DNA from: Glandiceps talaboti
Taxonomy: Eukaryota > Hemichordata > Enteropneusta > Spengelidae
Reading direction: 5' to 3'
Assembly (NCBI RefSeq): GCF_964340395.1
Contig: NC_135562.1
Location: 11,394,543-11,442,042 of the forward strand
Length of the DNA: 47,500 bases
The translations under genes and the position numbers were made by a program. The stretch's first letter is position 1. Every line of letters begins with the position of its first letter. Below are positions 45,736-47,500 of the stretch, in pieces. The notes below the pieces were generated by a model. That model worked only from the letters and a program-made list of their open reading frames with translations, was not told the DNA's origin and ran no database searches.

Positions 45736-47500
45736 CAAATTAAAAAGAAACCTATTACTAATACATCCATCTGATCAGGCTGTAATATCCATGAATGTAA
45801 CTTTGATATATTTACAATATTTGAAAATTCAACATTTGAGCATAATGAAAGAATTGATACCTCCCCTAAAATTCACAGTCTGTTGTGTTATCATATCTTC
45901 AGACATCAGAAATACACTACCCAAAGTGTGTCTAGTCTGTCTTGATGGTGAATGAACCCAGTATCATCGTAATATGAACAGCGCCCCCAACCAGCCAAAC
46001 CAAAAGGAATGTTGACACTTGTTTTTATTGAGTGGTGTCTTCCAGCACATCAGTGATGATATGAATCAACATCTAACAACAAATTCATAATTTCACACCG
46101 TAATCACATTAAATTAAAATATTTTATGTTAAATAGTAAGGAAAATCAAGTAGAAATGTATAATCTGTCGTCAACTCTACCAACTTTTCGTTAAAATTCA
46201 GTTTTTGTCATTAATCTAGGAATCTCAGACCATTTTCTATAGTAGCCCTAGTCGTTGGGAACAAGTATTGGGGTCAACTTTTTGGACCTTTGTTAGTGTA
46301 ACAGGAATAGTGTGCTAGTGATTTTTTTAATTAAACCTCTTTTGTTATTGTTATTCTTAGTAAACAGAAGATATCGAGTCCAGACGTTTTTATTTTTATT
46401 TATGAATACGAGTGTGTATATTGAACAATTATAGTCGAATATCCAGATGTGCTAAACATGAAGTTCGTCAACCATTACAACAAACACCCCCCTCCCCTCA
46501 CCTCACTTCATGAGTGTAACTTATTTACTGAGACATATTACATTTGTTACTTTATTACCAACCGCACTCTTGTCAAAAATTATGGTTGTTGTGAGCTTCT
46601 GTATTCTGCCAACATTTTGAAACATGGTACGGAGTAAGACTCAGAGATCTTGGCCACGTCGTTTTCAGCGCGATTTCGCATTACTACCCAATTGAAAACT
46701 TTGCAGTGTGTCACTATTTGTGTCGTTTTTTGACGGACTTTGGTACTTTTTAACATTTCTCGGGTCATGTGTGAAGTTGAAGTTAGGAAATGTCCAATAT
46801 TTTGGGAGTTAAGGCACAATTTTTGTAGGAAAATCGTCCTAACCTATCCGATGCAGATCTGTATCGCGCTGTGGAACTGTGCAGTTGAAATTGCAGTGTT
46901 CATTTGCATAACCCCCGGAACGACAAAAAACTCAGAATTAATAAATAATTGATATAAATAAATAACAATTAACGCAGTTTATATAAATTGGAATTGTAAT
47001 GACGCTTATGCTTTTATATTAGCATTGACATTGTGTTATTGAAGCGGAATATTTCATAAAAACTTATTTTTAAAAATCCTACCACTACGAAGTATTTATA
47101 CACGTATTGGTACGAGTGTAGTAACATTGCAATCTTGCTAGGGGAACGTCACCATCAGATGGCGCACTTCAAAAGAGGGAAATTAATTTCATTAGTAGTT
47201 CGAGATCGAGAATGTCAAGTATCATTTGTTTTGTATGCCTTGAAGACATTAATGTCAATAGAAGGTTTTTGTTGGTTAGCAATGACTAATGATGAGTAGC
47301 GAGGTGACATTAATTCTATGTGAACAGCACCAACCATTTTGTCATGGGTGTGTGTCGATACAATAAGTATGGGGGAGATGTTAAATACGTTTACCCATAA
47401 CACTTGCTCTGGATACACCGAAGCAATATATCAAAAGATAACCTTAACACTGATCACTGATTTAAAATCTAATTTACTAAAATGACTCATTTGTATTTAT
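45736..47500. other. Intergenic DNA at the right edge
   Basis: No open frame here resembles a known protein. From about 46620 to 46870 CpG dinucleotides are more frequent than around, which could mark the start of a gene beyond the window. I found no supporting exon. Confidence 0.5.

Noticed and set aside
45461-47418. Small open frames on both strands near the right edge
   Set aside because: Short, with no splice support or recognisable motifs, and composition like the surrounding non-coding DNA.

Overview
This is nuclear DNA from an animal, most likely a marine invertebrate. It is AT-rich, with genes split into many short exons by GT-AG introns, abundant microsatellites and many foldback repeats. 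Two plus-strand genes can be reconstructed exon by exon. I cannot name the species. A death-effector/NACHT immune receptor beside a vertebrate-like EFR3 fits invertebrate deuterostomes (hemichordate, lancelet, echinoderm) and some other invertebrates.

Layout: 1-829 is intergenic with a CAAA microsatellite. 830-19716 is EFR3, the palmitoylated plasma-membrane anchor of the PI4KIIIalpha complex. It has 20 coding exons joining in frame to 834 residues, from a 7-base coding first exon to the family's typical C-terminus. 19717-22090 is its 3' region, with a possible alternative terminal exon (21825-22089) ending in a poly-aspartate tail. 22100-37800 holds no gene I can support. It contains several foldback (MITE-like) elements, three diverged copies of a 1.8-3.2 kb dispersed repeat, a roughly 840-bp GTAT array and other tandem repeats. 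37866-44830 is an NLR-type gene (5 coding exons, 1178 residues): one death effector domain, a Ser/Gln/Pro-rich linker and a NACHT ATPase with a weakly LRR-like C-terminal half. 44831-47500 is its 3' region and further intergenic DNA.

The most unusual feature is repeated copying of exon edges together with their splice sites. The 3' end of EFR3 exon 16 plus its GT donor has been amplified into about 35 tandem 64-bp copies (13040-15292). Smaller, older-looking versions occur at EFR3 exon 9, EFR3 exon 18 and the last linker exon of the NACHT gene. In the cases where I checked the frame (exon 16 and the NACHT linker exon), reading past the first donor soon meets a stop, so the extra donors there look like decoys or regulatory sites, not extra coding sequence.

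The two genes have no evident functional link: EFR3 is a housekeeping lipid-signalling scaffold, and the NACHT gene is probably an innate immune or cell-death sensor.
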